Of a stretch of 7,094 nt of DNA, positions 1 to 5,831 are shown piece after piece. Made by a program: the position numbers and the translations under genes. Location: NCBI GenBank assembly GCA_026983855.1, contig JALSTE010000772.1, positions 1-7,094 on the forward strand. Reading direction: 5' to 3'. Numbering within the stretch: the stretch's first letter is position 1; each line of letters opens with the position of its first letter. The notes beneath the pieces were generated by a model. It did not search any database and was not told where the DNA came from. It worked only from the letters and a program-made list of their open reading frames with translations. Source of the stretch: Acidimicrobiia bacterium (GTDB taxonomy: Bacteria; Actinomycetota; Acidimicrobiia; Acidimicrobiales; Poriferisodalaceae).

Positions 1-273
1 CGCCCGGAGCCGCTCGCCCTGGCGGGACAGCTCCGACCGGTGGGCCGCCAGAGCCGCCTGAACCCGGCCCGACTGCTCCTCGGCCCGGGCCTGGAGTTCC
101 TCCAGTCGAAGCCGTTGGGCCCCGTTGGGAGGCCCCGGCACGGAACTGGCCCGTGAGGGTGGGGGGATCTCGTCGGGCCAGTGGCCGTAGTCGAGCGCGG
201 TCTGGACCTCGTCCACCATGTCCTCGAACTCGTCGAGAAGGTCGTCCCAGATGCGAGCGCGGTCGGTGTCCAT
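1..273 (-). CDS. Small helical protein downstream of fliD, possible FliT-like chaperone (partial)
   Basis: The frame runs from an ATG at 273 off the left edge, giving 91 residues with no stop. I do not firmly recognise it. Residues 5-28 form a very acidic amphipathic helix (IWDDLLDEF start, W9), followed by a YGHW turn (29-32), a proline-rich linker (33-50) and a long charged helix from about 52 onward (LEELQAR, AALAAHRSEL). This helix-turn-helix shape, with a tryptophan turn after the first helix, is like FliT and FlgN export chaperones. The position also fits: it starts 43 nt after the fliD stop on the same strand, and in enteric bacteria fliT follows fliD and fliS. A weak GGGA lies just upstream of the ATG. 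Cotranscription with fliD is likely. The role as FliD chaperone is inferred; a generic coiled-coil flagellar protein is the alternative. Confidence 0.7.
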   Translation of the reverse strand, partial: MDTDRARIWDDLLDEFEDMVDEVQTALDYGHWPDEIPPPSRASSVPGPPNGAQRLRLEELQARAEEQSGRVQAALAAHRSELSRQGERLRA

Positions 274-316
274 GGGGATTCCCGTCGACGGCGGTCGACT
301 CCGCTTCAGCCCGGGG

Positions 317-2200
317 TCAGCCGGTGGGCAGTCCGCCGGCCAGTCCGGCCAGGTAGCGGCCCTGATCCCTCAGGTTGGACAGGGCCGTCTCCATGGCGGT
401 GAACTGACGCCGGATCGCGGCCTCACGTATCACCATGCGGCCCTCGAAGGCCTGGATCTGGTCGTCCAGATCCGATATTCGGTTGTCCCACTCCTCGCGA
501 GCCTGGGCGATGTCACCACCCACCCCCTCGACCTTGTCCAGCCAGGCGTCGAGACGGCCGCCGAGGCCCTGGTCGATGGTGACCTGGGCCGTCTGAGGGC
601 CTCCGGTGAGATCGGCGGTGGAGTACCGGGAACGAACACTGAGCCCCTTCGGTGAGCCTGAATCAGCGGTGAGTCGCTGTCCCTGGCCCGTGGCCGGTTC
701 CCCCCCGATGGTCCCCGTCACGTCCACACCCGTGGCGGAACCGTCCAGCCCGAAGAACCCGTCGTTGGCCACCGTGAGGGTGGTGGCGGATCCGAATCGG
801 GTGGGGGTGGTGAGGCTGATCGCCCCCCCGGAATCCGAGGCCTCGACGACCTCGAGGGTGGTGTCGGCGAGGGCGGCGTTGATCTGGTCCACGGCCTGGG
901 CGAGAGTGGACCCCGAGGTCACCGTGACGCTGAGGGTGGAGGAGTTCAGGGTGATGTCGAATGTCTCGTCCTGGGTGGGGACCGTGTAGCCGGACCCGGT
1001 CAGGACCGGTGAGGTGGCGGCCCCGTCGACGGTGACCGCGTAGGTCCCCTCCGCCGTTTCGCCGGTGGCGGAGAGGAACTGCACTGAGGTGCTGTCGGAA
1101 CTGCCGTCCCGGGTGAAGGCGGTCATCACGGTGTCGAAGTCCGTGGTGAGTACGTCGGTGAGCTTGGCCTGGTCGACGCTGTATCTGCCGTCCTGGCCCA
1201 GGGAGATCCCGAGATCTCCGAGACTGCGGATGGTCGAAGTGCCGTTCGTGAAGGTCTCGCCCATCACGCTCCGGAGGCTGAGGGTCAGGTCCCGGGCGGT
1301 GCTGTCGTTCGTCAGGGGCGAGGCCCTGTTGTTGTCGGCGTCGTAGGCCGTCTGCTTGTCGATCTCGTCGAGGACGCCGTTGGCGGCGTTCACCAGGTCG
1401 ACGATGGCGGTCTTCGCCGCCTCGGTGTCCCTCTCAATGGAGAAGGACACCGGCTGGGTGGAGGCCGTCTTCAAGCTCAGACTCACCCCCTCGATGACGC
1501 CGGTGATGGTGTTGGTGGGGCGGGAGATGAGTATTCCGTTCACCGCGTCTCCCAGTCTGACCTGGGCGTCGGCGGCCTGTGAGATGACGTTGCTGTTGTT
1601 GAGGGCGGTGACACTCGACGAGGTGGTGAAGGCGGCGTCGGCCCCGCTCTGCTCGGCGGTGAGCAGGAGTCGCGAATCCCCGGTGGAGACCTCGACCACC
1701 GAGGCGTTCACGGCCAGTTCGGAGTTGTCGTTGATGGCCCGGGCCAGGTCGGCGAGGGTGGTGGTGTCCGTGGTGGTTATCACCGTGTCACCCGATGAGG
1801 TGCTGATGGTGAACGTTCCGGCTCCCACGGCGCTGGCGCCCGATGCGAATCCGGTCCCGGCGGTTATCTGATGGGATGCGGCGAGCTGTTCCACGGTCAT
1901 GGTCACCGAGGCGGGGGTCGGGCTTCCGGTGACCTCGACGGTGGCCACGTCCTCGTTGGACGATCGGGCCGACACGAAGGAGGAGAAGTCGGTGGGGTGG
2001 CGTAGGGAGTCCACCTTCTCCCGGAAGGCACTCACCTGGGTGGTTATCTTCGACCAGGACTGCAACCGGGCCCGGTAGTCACTCTGGCGACCCTGCATCC
2101 GGGTGATGGGGAGGCGCTCGATCCTCATCAACCCGTTGATCATGCCGGCGGTGTCCAGACCCGAGGCCAGGCCTCCGATGTTGAACTGCGGTAGTGACAT
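317..2200 (-). CDS. fliD: Flagellar filament cap protein FliD (HAP2)
   Basis: FliD caps the growing filament outside the cell and helps exported flagellin fold into place. The 627-residue product starts with the family N-terminus (GGLASGLDTAGMINGLM, residues 9-25), followed by a helical stretch (about 27-65) in which family members pair with hook proteins. Residues about 98-185 form a flagellin-IN-type beta region. The C-terminal FliD domain begins near 255 (AKTAIVDLVNAANGVLDEI) and ends in the typical coiled coil (565-620; RRQFTAMETALSNL at 597-610). A second beta repeat at about 385-480 interrupts the C-terminal domain and makes the protein longer than compact FliDs of about 450-500 residues. 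The ATG at 2200 has a GGAG 11 nt upstream. It lies 69 nt after flagellin 1 and is probably cotranscribed with it; I saw no promoter in the gap. Confidence 0.96.
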   Translation of the reverse strand: MSLPQFNIGGLASGLDTAGMINGLMRIERLPITRMQGRQSDYRARLQSWSKITTQVSAFREKVDSLRHPTDFSSFVSARSSNEDVATVEVTGSPTPASVTMTVEQLAASHQITAGTGFASGASAVGAGTFTISTSSGDTVITTTDTTTLADLARAINDNSELAVNASVVEVSTGDSRLLLTAEQSGADAAFTTSSSVTALNNSNVISQAADAQVRLGDAVNGILISRPTNTITGVIEGVSLSLKTASTQPVSFSIERDTEAAKTAIVDLVNAANGVLDEIDKQTAYDADNNRASPLTNDSTARDLTLSLRSVMGETFTNGTSTIRSLGDLGISLGQDGRYSVDQAKLTDVLTTDFDTVMTAFTRDGSSDSTSVQFLSATGETAEGTYAVTVDGAATSPVLTGSGYTVPTQDETFDITLNSSTLSVTVTSGSTLAQAVDQINAALADTTLEVVEASDSGGAISLTTPTRFGSATTLTVANDGFFGLDGSATGVDVTGTIGGEPATGQGQRLTADSGSPKGLSVRSRYSTADLTGGPQTAQVTIDQGLGGRLDAWLDKVEGVGGDIAQAREEWDNRISDLDDQIQAFEGRMVIREAAIRRQFTAMETALSNLRDQGRYLAGLAGGLPTG

Positions 2201-2230
2201 CGCTCGACTTGCTCCGATTCAGGTTCCGGT

Positions 2231-2256
2231 GGGGTTCCAGTCGGCCGCCGGACCCC
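2231..2256 (-). terminator. Intercistronic stem-loop between flagellin 1 and fliD
   Basis: On the minus strand GGGGTCC pairs with GGAACCCC, with one bulged A and an 11-nt loop, beginning 14 nt after the flagellin 1 stop. No U-run follows. It could be a partial terminator or an mRNA-stabilising hairpin that lowers fliD output relative to flagellin; the sequence does not say which. Confidence 0.4.
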
Positions 2257-2269
2257 GTTTGTTACCGCC

Positions 2270-3094
2270 TCAGCGCTGCAGCAGACTCAGGACCGACTCG
2301 GGGGTGGTGTTGGCCTGGGCCAGCATCGCGGTGCCAGCCTGGGTCATGATCTGGTTCCGGGTCAGGGCCACCATCTCCAGGGCCATGTCGGTGTCCCGGA
2401 TACGGCTCTCCGAGGCGGAGAGGTTCTCCTGGGCCACCTGCAGGTTGTTGATCGTCTGTTCGAGGCGGTTCTGACCCGCCCCCAGGTTGGACCTCAACCC
2501 GCTCATGGCCTCGATGGCGGTGTCCAGGGCGGTGATCGCCGAATCGGGGTCGACGGTCAGGTCCAGCCCGGAGAGCACTCCGCCGGCGAAACTGGCGGTG
2601 TCGAGTCGCATGTCGTCGGTGATCTGGAGTTCGTTGGCCGATCCCGATCCGGTGCCGACGTGGAACACCAGTGGGCTGGCGCTGAAGTCCTGGAAAATCC
2701 CGACCCCGGCGAAGGTGGAGCGGCTGCCCACGGCCTCGAACTCGGCCAGCAGCTGCTGCATCTCGGCGTTCTGGGCCGCACCGTCGCTGCCGGCGGTGCT
2801 GGCGGCGTCCACGGCCAGGACCCTCATTCGCTGGAGGAGACTGTGGCCCTCATCGAGGGCCCCGTCGGCGGTCTGGATGAAGCTGATGCCGTTCTGGGCG
2901 TTCTGAATGGCCTGGACCGTCCCGCTGACCTCGGAGCGGAGATTCTCGGACTGCACGAGTCCGGCGGCGTCGTCGGTGGCCCGGTTGATCCGGTAGCCCG
3001 ACGACAGCTTCTCCATGCTGTTGCCGAGTTCGGTTCCCGCCTTCGTCAGATTGCGAAAGGCGTTGAACGCCGGGATGTTCTGGTTTATCCGCAC
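2270..3094 (-). CDS. fliC: Flagellin 1 (divergent paralogue)
   Basis: This is a filament subunit exported through the flagellar type III apparatus. The product has 274 residues and consists of D0 and D1 regions only, with no large D2/D3 insert. The N-terminus has RINQNIPAFNAFRNL and EKLSSGYRINRATDDAAGL; the C-terminus has NLSASESRIRDTDMALEM and ends in SVLSLLQR. Hand alignment to flagellin 2 is gapless with about 66% identity. Nearly all of residues 218-240 are identical, while 100-200 is most divergent. The start is GTG at 3094, with GGAGGG six bases upstream; a nearby ATG at 3099 is out of frame. The gene has its own candidate promoter (3169-3195) and is followed by fliD. Its divergence suggests a different place in the filament or different expression from flagellins 2 and 3, which is inference. 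Confidence 0.96.
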   Translation of the reverse strand: MRINQNIPAFNAFRNLTKAGTELGNSMEKLSSGYRINRATDDAAGLVQSENLRSEVSGTVQAIQNAQNGISFIQTADGALDEGHSLLQRMRVLAVDAASTAGSDGAAQNAEMQQLLAEFEAVGSRSTFAGVGIFQDFSASPLVFHVGTGSGSANELQITDDMRLDTASFAGGVLSGLDLTVDPDSAITALDTAIEAMSGLRSNLGAGQNRLEQTINNLQVAQENLSASESRIRDTDMALEMVALTRNQIMTQAGTAMLAQANTTPESVLSLLQR

Positions 3095-3100
3095 TGCATA

Positions 3101-3144
3101 CCCTCCATGGTGGGCCCGGCCGTCTGTGATCCTGGGGTGACGGC
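3101..3144 (-). promoter_or_regulatory. Flagellin 1 leader: GGA hairpin plus Shine-Dalgarno (possible CsrA sites)
   Basis: A perfect 6-bp stem, GCCGTC with GACGGC on the minus strand (3144-3139 and 3124-3119), holds a 14-nt loop containing AGGA. Twenty-three bases later a second GGA lies in the ribosome-binding site CATGGAGGG (3109-3101), which decides the GTG start at 3094. Two GGA sites, one in a hairpin loop and one in the Shine-Dalgarno, are typical of mRNAs repressed by CsrA. The loop here is larger and less regular than in the other two flagellin leaders, so this is the weakest of the three. Confidence 0.4.
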
Positions 3145-3168
3145 ACCGCTACGGGGCGCACTGGAGGA

Positions 3169-3195
3169 GGTCGCCGGTTGTGCCGGCCTCTTAAG
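3169..3195 (-). promoter_or_regulatory. Candidate sigma-28-type promoter of flagellin 1
   Basis: The minus strand reads CTTAAG (3195-3190), 14 bases, then GGCGACC (3175-3169), ending 74 bases before the GTG start. The flagellar sigma-28 consensus is TAAA-N15-GCCGATAA. The same CTTRAR-N14-GSCGAC layout occurs before flagellin 2 and fliS, which supports it more than the single-site match does. Confidence 0.55.
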
Positions 3196-3205
3196 GACTG
3201 GGAGC

Positions 3206-3244
3206 GCAGGGTGGGAACGCAGGGTGGGAATGCAGGGTGGGGTC
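3206..3244. repeat. Three tandem 13-bp repeats with G-quadruplex potential
   Basis: Units GCAGGGTGGGAAC (3206-3218), GCAGGGTGGGAAT (3219-3231) and GCAGGGTGGGGTC (3232-3244) follow directly on each other on the plus strand. They give six G-runs of three or more, separated by loops of 1, 6, 1, 6 and 1 bases, which meets the usual quadruplex pattern. The repeats lie between the fliS stop and the flagellin 1 promoter, ending about 11 bp upstream of its CTTAAG element. The G-rich strand is the template strand for both genes. Confidence 0.8.
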
Positions 3245-3264
3245 AGGAGCGGGAAGGATCCAGC

Positions 3265-3720
3265 TCAGGGGGTGGCACCGACCTGTCCCTGTTCGACGGC
3301 CTGGACCCAGGCCTCCTTCAGCTCGGTCACGACGCTGTGCACCGGGTGGAGGGGCGTGGCCGACTTGGTCACGTTGGCCTCTATGAGCTTCTCGAGGCAG
3401 AAGGAGTAGAGGTTGGCCAGGTTGGCGGCGATCTCACCTCCGACCTCGTGGTCGAGTCTGCCCCGGAGCTCCTCGACGATCAGCTGGCAGCGCAGCAGTT
3501 CGCCGTTGACCAGATCCAACGCCTCGTGGTCGAGGGTGACGGTGTCGGGGGTGACCGCCGCCCGGTCGAGATCGATGGTGTCCTCCCCGTCCGCTGCGGG
3601 GGCCATGACCGCCTGGACCCGGTTGATTCCGATCAGCAGACGGTCGTAGAGCATGGTCACCAGCTTGGCCGGACTGGCCGTGGAGACCGTCTCCCGCAGG
3701 TAGTGGTTGCGCAGTTGCAC
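3265..3720 (-). CDS. fliS: Flagellin export chaperone FliS
   Basis: FliS binds the flagellin C-terminus in the cytoplasm, prevents premature polymerisation and docks the subunit at the export gate. The helical bundle is recognisable: YLRETVSTASPAKLVTMLYDRLL at the N-terminus (family pattern Y...SV.TASP..L..MLYDG.L), LYSFCLEKLIEAN in the middle, and LKEAWVQA near the end. I place the start at the GTG at 3720 because AAGAGGA lies directly upstream (around 3731-3726). The frame can extend to a GTG at 3747, giving 160 residues instead of 151, but that codon has no Shine-Dalgarno sequence. An acidic, proline-containing loop after the first helix (about residues 40-60) makes it longer than the usual 125-135 residues. 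It is placed between two flagellin genes and has its own candidate promoter. Confidence 0.93.
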   Translation of the reverse strand: MQLRNHYLRETVSTASPAKLVTMLYDRLLIGINRVQAVMAPAADGEDTIDLDRAAVTPDTVTLDHEALDLVNGELLRCQLIVEELRGRLDHEVGGEIAANLANLYSFCLEKLIEANVTKSATPLHPVHSVVTELKEAWVQAVEQGQVGATP

Positions 3721-3790
3721 CGGGATCCTCTTCTTCTCGTCGACCACCCACAGGAGCGACCCGCGCCCCGGGGGCGCCGACGGTCCATCC

Positions 3791-3818
3791 CTGTCGGCGC
3801 GGGGGAGGAGGGTTCAAG
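3791..3818 (-). promoter_or_regulatory. Candidate sigma-28-type promoter of fliS
   Basis: The minus strand reads CTTGAA (3818-3813), 14 bases, then GCCGACAG (3798-3791). This is the same spacing and nearly the same boxes as before flagellins 1 and 2. The downstream box ends about 70 bases before the preferred fliS start and falls inside one arm of the 15-bp inverted repeat at 3793-3854, so the repeat could act as an operator. Confidence 0.5.
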
Positions 3819-3854
3819 GGCCGGAACCCGTTGTCCCGTCTCCCCCGCGCCGAC
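3793..3854. repeat. 15-bp perfect inverted repeat with nested 6-bp stem
   Basis: GTCGGCGCGGGGGAG (3793-3807) and its exact reverse complement CTCCCCCGCGCCGAC (3840-3854) are separated by 32 bp. Within the spacer, GGGTTC (3810-3815) and GAACCC (3824-3829) form a second, smaller inverted repeat. In RNA read from flagellin 2 this would be a strong stem; in DNA it is a possible binding site. The left arm carries the GCCGAC box of the fliS promoter. No U-run follows on either side. Confidence 0.75.
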
Positions 3855-3872
3855 CGGGTGGCGGCACGGAGA

Positions 3873-3896
3873 GCGAGACCCTCAGTGAGGGCTCGC
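3873..3896 (-). terminator. Terminator-like hairpin after flagellin 2
   Basis: On the minus strand GCGAG-CCCTC pairs with GAGGG-CTCGC around a 3-nt ACT loop, with one bulged T. This makes a compact 10-bp stem starting about 11 nt after the flagellin 2 stop codon. No clear U-run follows, which is common in high-G+C genomes. It could end transcription or protect the 3' end of the flagellin mRNA. Confidence 0.55.
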
Positions 3897-3907
3897 CACC
3901 GTGTGAT

Positions 3908-4729
3908 CTACTGCAGGAGCCGCAGTACGGACTGGGGAACGGAGTTGGCCTGGGCCAGCATCGCGGTGCCGGCCTGTTGCATGATCTGGTTTCGGGTGAA
4001 GGTCACCATCTCCAGGGCCATGTCGGTGTCCCGGATGCGACTCTCCGAGGCGGAGAGGTTCTCCTGGGCCACCTGCAGGTTGTTGATGGTGTGTTCCATG
4101 CGGTTCTGGGTGGCACCCAGTGTCGACCTCTGGGTCGAGACCGTCCCGATGGCCGTGTCCAGGGTCGATATGGCGGTGTCGGCGTCGGAACTGACGTCGA
4201 TCCCCGACACATCGGTGCCGAATACGTTGTTGCTGGCCATGGTCATGTCATCGGAGATGGTCATCCGGTTGTTCGCACCGTTGTTCGGACCCACGTGGAA
4301 CGTGAGGGCCGTGGTGGAGTAGTCCTGGAAGACCTGGTTGCCCGCAAAGGTGGTGCGGGCGCCGATGGCGTCCAGCTCCGCCAGGAGCTCGCTGATCTCG
4401 GCCTGCTGGGGGACACCGTCGGTGGTGGCCGTGTTGGCCGCATCGATGGCGAGTGTCCTCATGCGCTGCAGGATCGAGTGCACCTCGCCGAGGGCACCTT
4501 CAGCCGTCTGCACGAAGCTGATGCCGTCCTGGGCATTGGCGACGGCCTGGCGGGTTCCGTTGATCTCGGCCCGCAACCTCTCGCTCTTGACCAGCCCGGC
4601 GGCGTCATCGGCCGCCCGGTTGATTCGGAAGCCCGATGAGAGCTTCTCCAGGGACTTACCCAGCATTCCATTCGTGCCGGACAAGTTCCTAAAGGCGTTG
4701 AACGCCGCAATATTCTGGTTGATTCGCAC
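3908..4729 (-). CDS. fliC: Flagellin 2 (near-duplicate of flagellin 3)
   Basis: This filament subunit has 273 residues. It has a full D0/D1 N-terminus (RINQNIAAFNAFRNL; EKLSSGFRINRAADDAAGL at about 28-46), an LQRMRTLAIDAAN stretch (87-99) in the D1 region, and the C-terminal ESRIRDTDMALEM (229-241) with the end SVLRLLQ. There is no D2/D3 insert; a short Asn/Thr/Ser-rich section at about 145-200 takes its place. It differs from flagellin 3 at about 28 positions (about 90% identity), eleven of them within residues 144-178. The start is GTG at 4729, six bases after GGAGG. It has its own candidate promoter and a leader hairpin, and is followed by a terminator-like stem before fliS. Confidence 0.96.
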   Translation of the reverse strand: MRINQNIAAFNAFRNLSGTNGMLGKSLEKLSSGFRINRAADDAAGLVKSERLRAEINGTRQAVANAQDGISFVQTAEGALGEVHSILQRMRTLAIDAANTATTDGVPQQAEISELLAELDAIGARTTFAGNQVFQDYSTTALTFHVGPNNGANNRMTISDDMTMASNNVFGTDVSGIDVSSDADTAISTLDTAIGTVSTQRSTLGATQNRMEHTINNLQVAQENLSASESRIRDTDMALEMVTFTRNQIMQQAGTAMLAQANSVPQSVLRLLQ

Positions 4730-4735
4730 CTCACA

Positions 4736-4778
4736 CCTCCATGTGCCGCCTGGTGCCGATGACCGCTTCCGTGCGATC
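4736..4778 (-). promoter_or_regulatory. Flagellin 2 leader: ACGGAA-loop hairpin plus Shine-Dalgarno (possible CsrA sites)
   Basis: On the minus strand GATCGC (4778-4773) pairs with GCGGTC (4766-4761), with one U-G pair, around the loop ACGGAA. Twenty-seven bases on, a second GGA lies in ACATGGAGG (4744-4736), the ribosome-binding site for the GTG at 4729. CsrA prefers A-N-GGA in hairpin loops and often covers the Shine-Dalgarno. The flagellin 3 leader has the same loop on a different stem. Confidence 0.6.
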
Positions 4779-4790
4779 GTCAGGGGGTTC

Positions 4791-4817
4791 GGTCGGCGTG
4801 GGTGTGGGTGGCTTAAG
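4791..4817 (-). promoter_or_regulatory. Candidate sigma-28-type promoter of flagellin 2
   Basis: The minus strand reads CTTAAG (4817-4812), 14 bases, then GCCGACC (4797-4791), ending 61 bases before the GTG start. The downstream box matches GCCGA of the sigma-28 consensus GCCGATAA, and the TTAAG resembles its upstream TAAA. Of the set, this is the clearest match. Confidence 0.6.
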
Positions 4818-4884
4818 CGGGGTGGGGGAAATTTCCTCCCCGTGCCTCAATCGGCGTCCAACGTGACGGACCTGAGCGCGAATC

Positions 4885-4914
4885 GGGTGGGTGTCCCCGG
4901 GGGGACACCCACCC
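4885..4914 (-). terminator. Perfect 14-bp G+C-rich hairpin in the flagellin 3-2 spacer
   Basis: GGGTGGGTGTCCCC (4885-4898) and its exact reverse complement (4901-4914) are only 2 bp apart, so an RNA would form a stem of about 13 bp with a 4-nt loop. It begins about 83 nt after the flagellin 3 stop and about 68 bp before the flagellin 2 promoter on the minus strand. No U-run follows. It is probably the end of the flagellin 3 transcript, insulating it from flagellin 2. The rest of the spacer 4730-4997 holds the flagellin 2 promoter and leader; I see no gene in it. Confidence 0.6.
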
Positions 4915-4997
4915 ACATCCGCGGTCTCAGTCCGAGTGGGGCCGCTCACTTACGGACCCTGGGAGAGCGAGCCCCGGCGGGACCGCCCTCAGAGGGG

Positions 4998-5822
4998 TTA
5001 CCGCAGCAGCGACAGCACCGACTGGGGGATCGAGTTGGCCTGGGCCAGCATCGCGGTACCGGCCTGTTGCATGATCTGGTTCCGGGTGAACTGCACCATC
5101 TCCAGGGCCATGTCGGTGTCCCGGATGCGGCTCTCCGAGGCGGAGAGGTTCTCCTGGGTCACCTGCAGGTTGGCGATGGTGTGCTCCATGCGGTTCTGGG
5201 TGGCACCCAGTGTCGACCTCTGGGTCGAGACGTTCCCGATGGCCGTGTCCAGGTCGGAGATCGCCGTGTCGGCGTCGGAACTGACGTCGATCGCCGAGAG
5301 GTCCTTGCCGAACACGTCGTTGCTGGCCATGGTCAGGTCCGACGAGATGGTCATCTTGTTGTTCGAGCCGGAGTTGGCACCGACCTGGAAGGTCAGGGCC
5401 GTGGTGGAGTAATCCTGGAACACCTGGTTGCCCGCAAAGGTGGTGCGGTTACCGATGGCGTCCAACTCCGACAGGAGCTCGGTGATCTCGGCCTGCTGGG
5501 GAACACCGTCGGTGGTGGCCGTGTTGGCCGCATCGACGGCGAGTGTCCTCATGCGCTGCAGGATCGAGTGCACCTCGTTGAGTGAACCCTCAGCCGTCTG
5601 CACGAAGCTGATGCCGTCCTGAGCGTTGGCGACCGCCTGGCGGGTGCCGTTGATCTCAGAACGCAGTCTCTCGCTCTTGACCAGCCCGGCGGCGTCATCG
5701 GCCGCCCGGTTGATGCGGAAGCCGGACGACAGCTTCTCGAGGGACTTGCTCAGCATGTTGTTGGTTCCGGAGAGGTTCCGGAAGGCGTTGAACGCCGCAA
5801 TGTTCTGATTGATACGTGTCAC
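4998..5822 (-). CDS. fliC: Flagellin 3 (promoter-proximal flagellin)
   Basis: This is the first flagellin in the row, with 274 residues and a D0/D1-only architecture: TRINQNIAAFNAFRNL at the N-terminus, EKLSSGFRINRAADDAAGL, LQRMRTLAVDAAN in D1, and ESRIRDTDMALEM near the C-terminus, ending SVLSLLR. It has one extra Thr after the initiator compared with the other two. An upstream ATG at 5969 would add 49 residues, but none resemble flagellin. The GTG at 5822 puts the conserved N-terminus in place and has a near-perfect AAGGAGG (5838-5832) nine bases upstream, so I start there. The gene diverges from the glycosyltransferase gene with 185 bp between them. About 90% identity to flagellin 2 indicates recent duplication or gene conversion. 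Confidence 0.96.
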   Translation of the reverse strand: MTRINQNIAAFNAFRNLSGTNNMLSKSLEKLSSGFRINRAADDAAGLVKSERLRSEINGTRQAVANAQDGISFVQTAEGSLNEVHSILQRMRTLAVDAANTATTDGVPQQAEITELLSELDAIGNRTTFAGNQVFQDYSTTALTFQVGANSGSNNKMTISSDLTMASNDVFGKDLSAIDVSSDADTAISDLDTAIGNVSTQRSTLGATQNRMEHTIANLQVTQENLSASESRIRDTDMALEMVQFTRNQIMQQAGTAMLAQANSIPQSVLSLLR

Positions 5823-5831
5823 TTCGTGGGT

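Noticed and set aside
218..655. A 145-codon plus-strand frame over the fliD end
   Set aside because: It is antisense to the conserved FliD C-terminus and to the following minus-strand gene, with no recognisable protein motif.
3206..3244. CRISPR-like or integration-site repeats
   Set aside because: The three 13-bp units follow each other without spacers, and there are no cas or integrase genes.
3810..3829. A GGTTCAA segment resembling a tRNA T-arm
   Set aside because: No acceptor stem, anticodon arm or D-arm can be placed around it; it is explained by the nested inverted repeat and the fliS promoter box.
4338..5585. A 415-codon plus-strand frame opposite flagellins 2 and 3, and similar plus-strand frames at 2660-3409, 3178-3888 and 3707-4639
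   Set aside because: They lie antisense to clear flagellin and fliS genes, their proteins are low-complexity Gly/Val/Arg-rich, and they cross gene boundaries. They are frame shadows caused by high G+C content.
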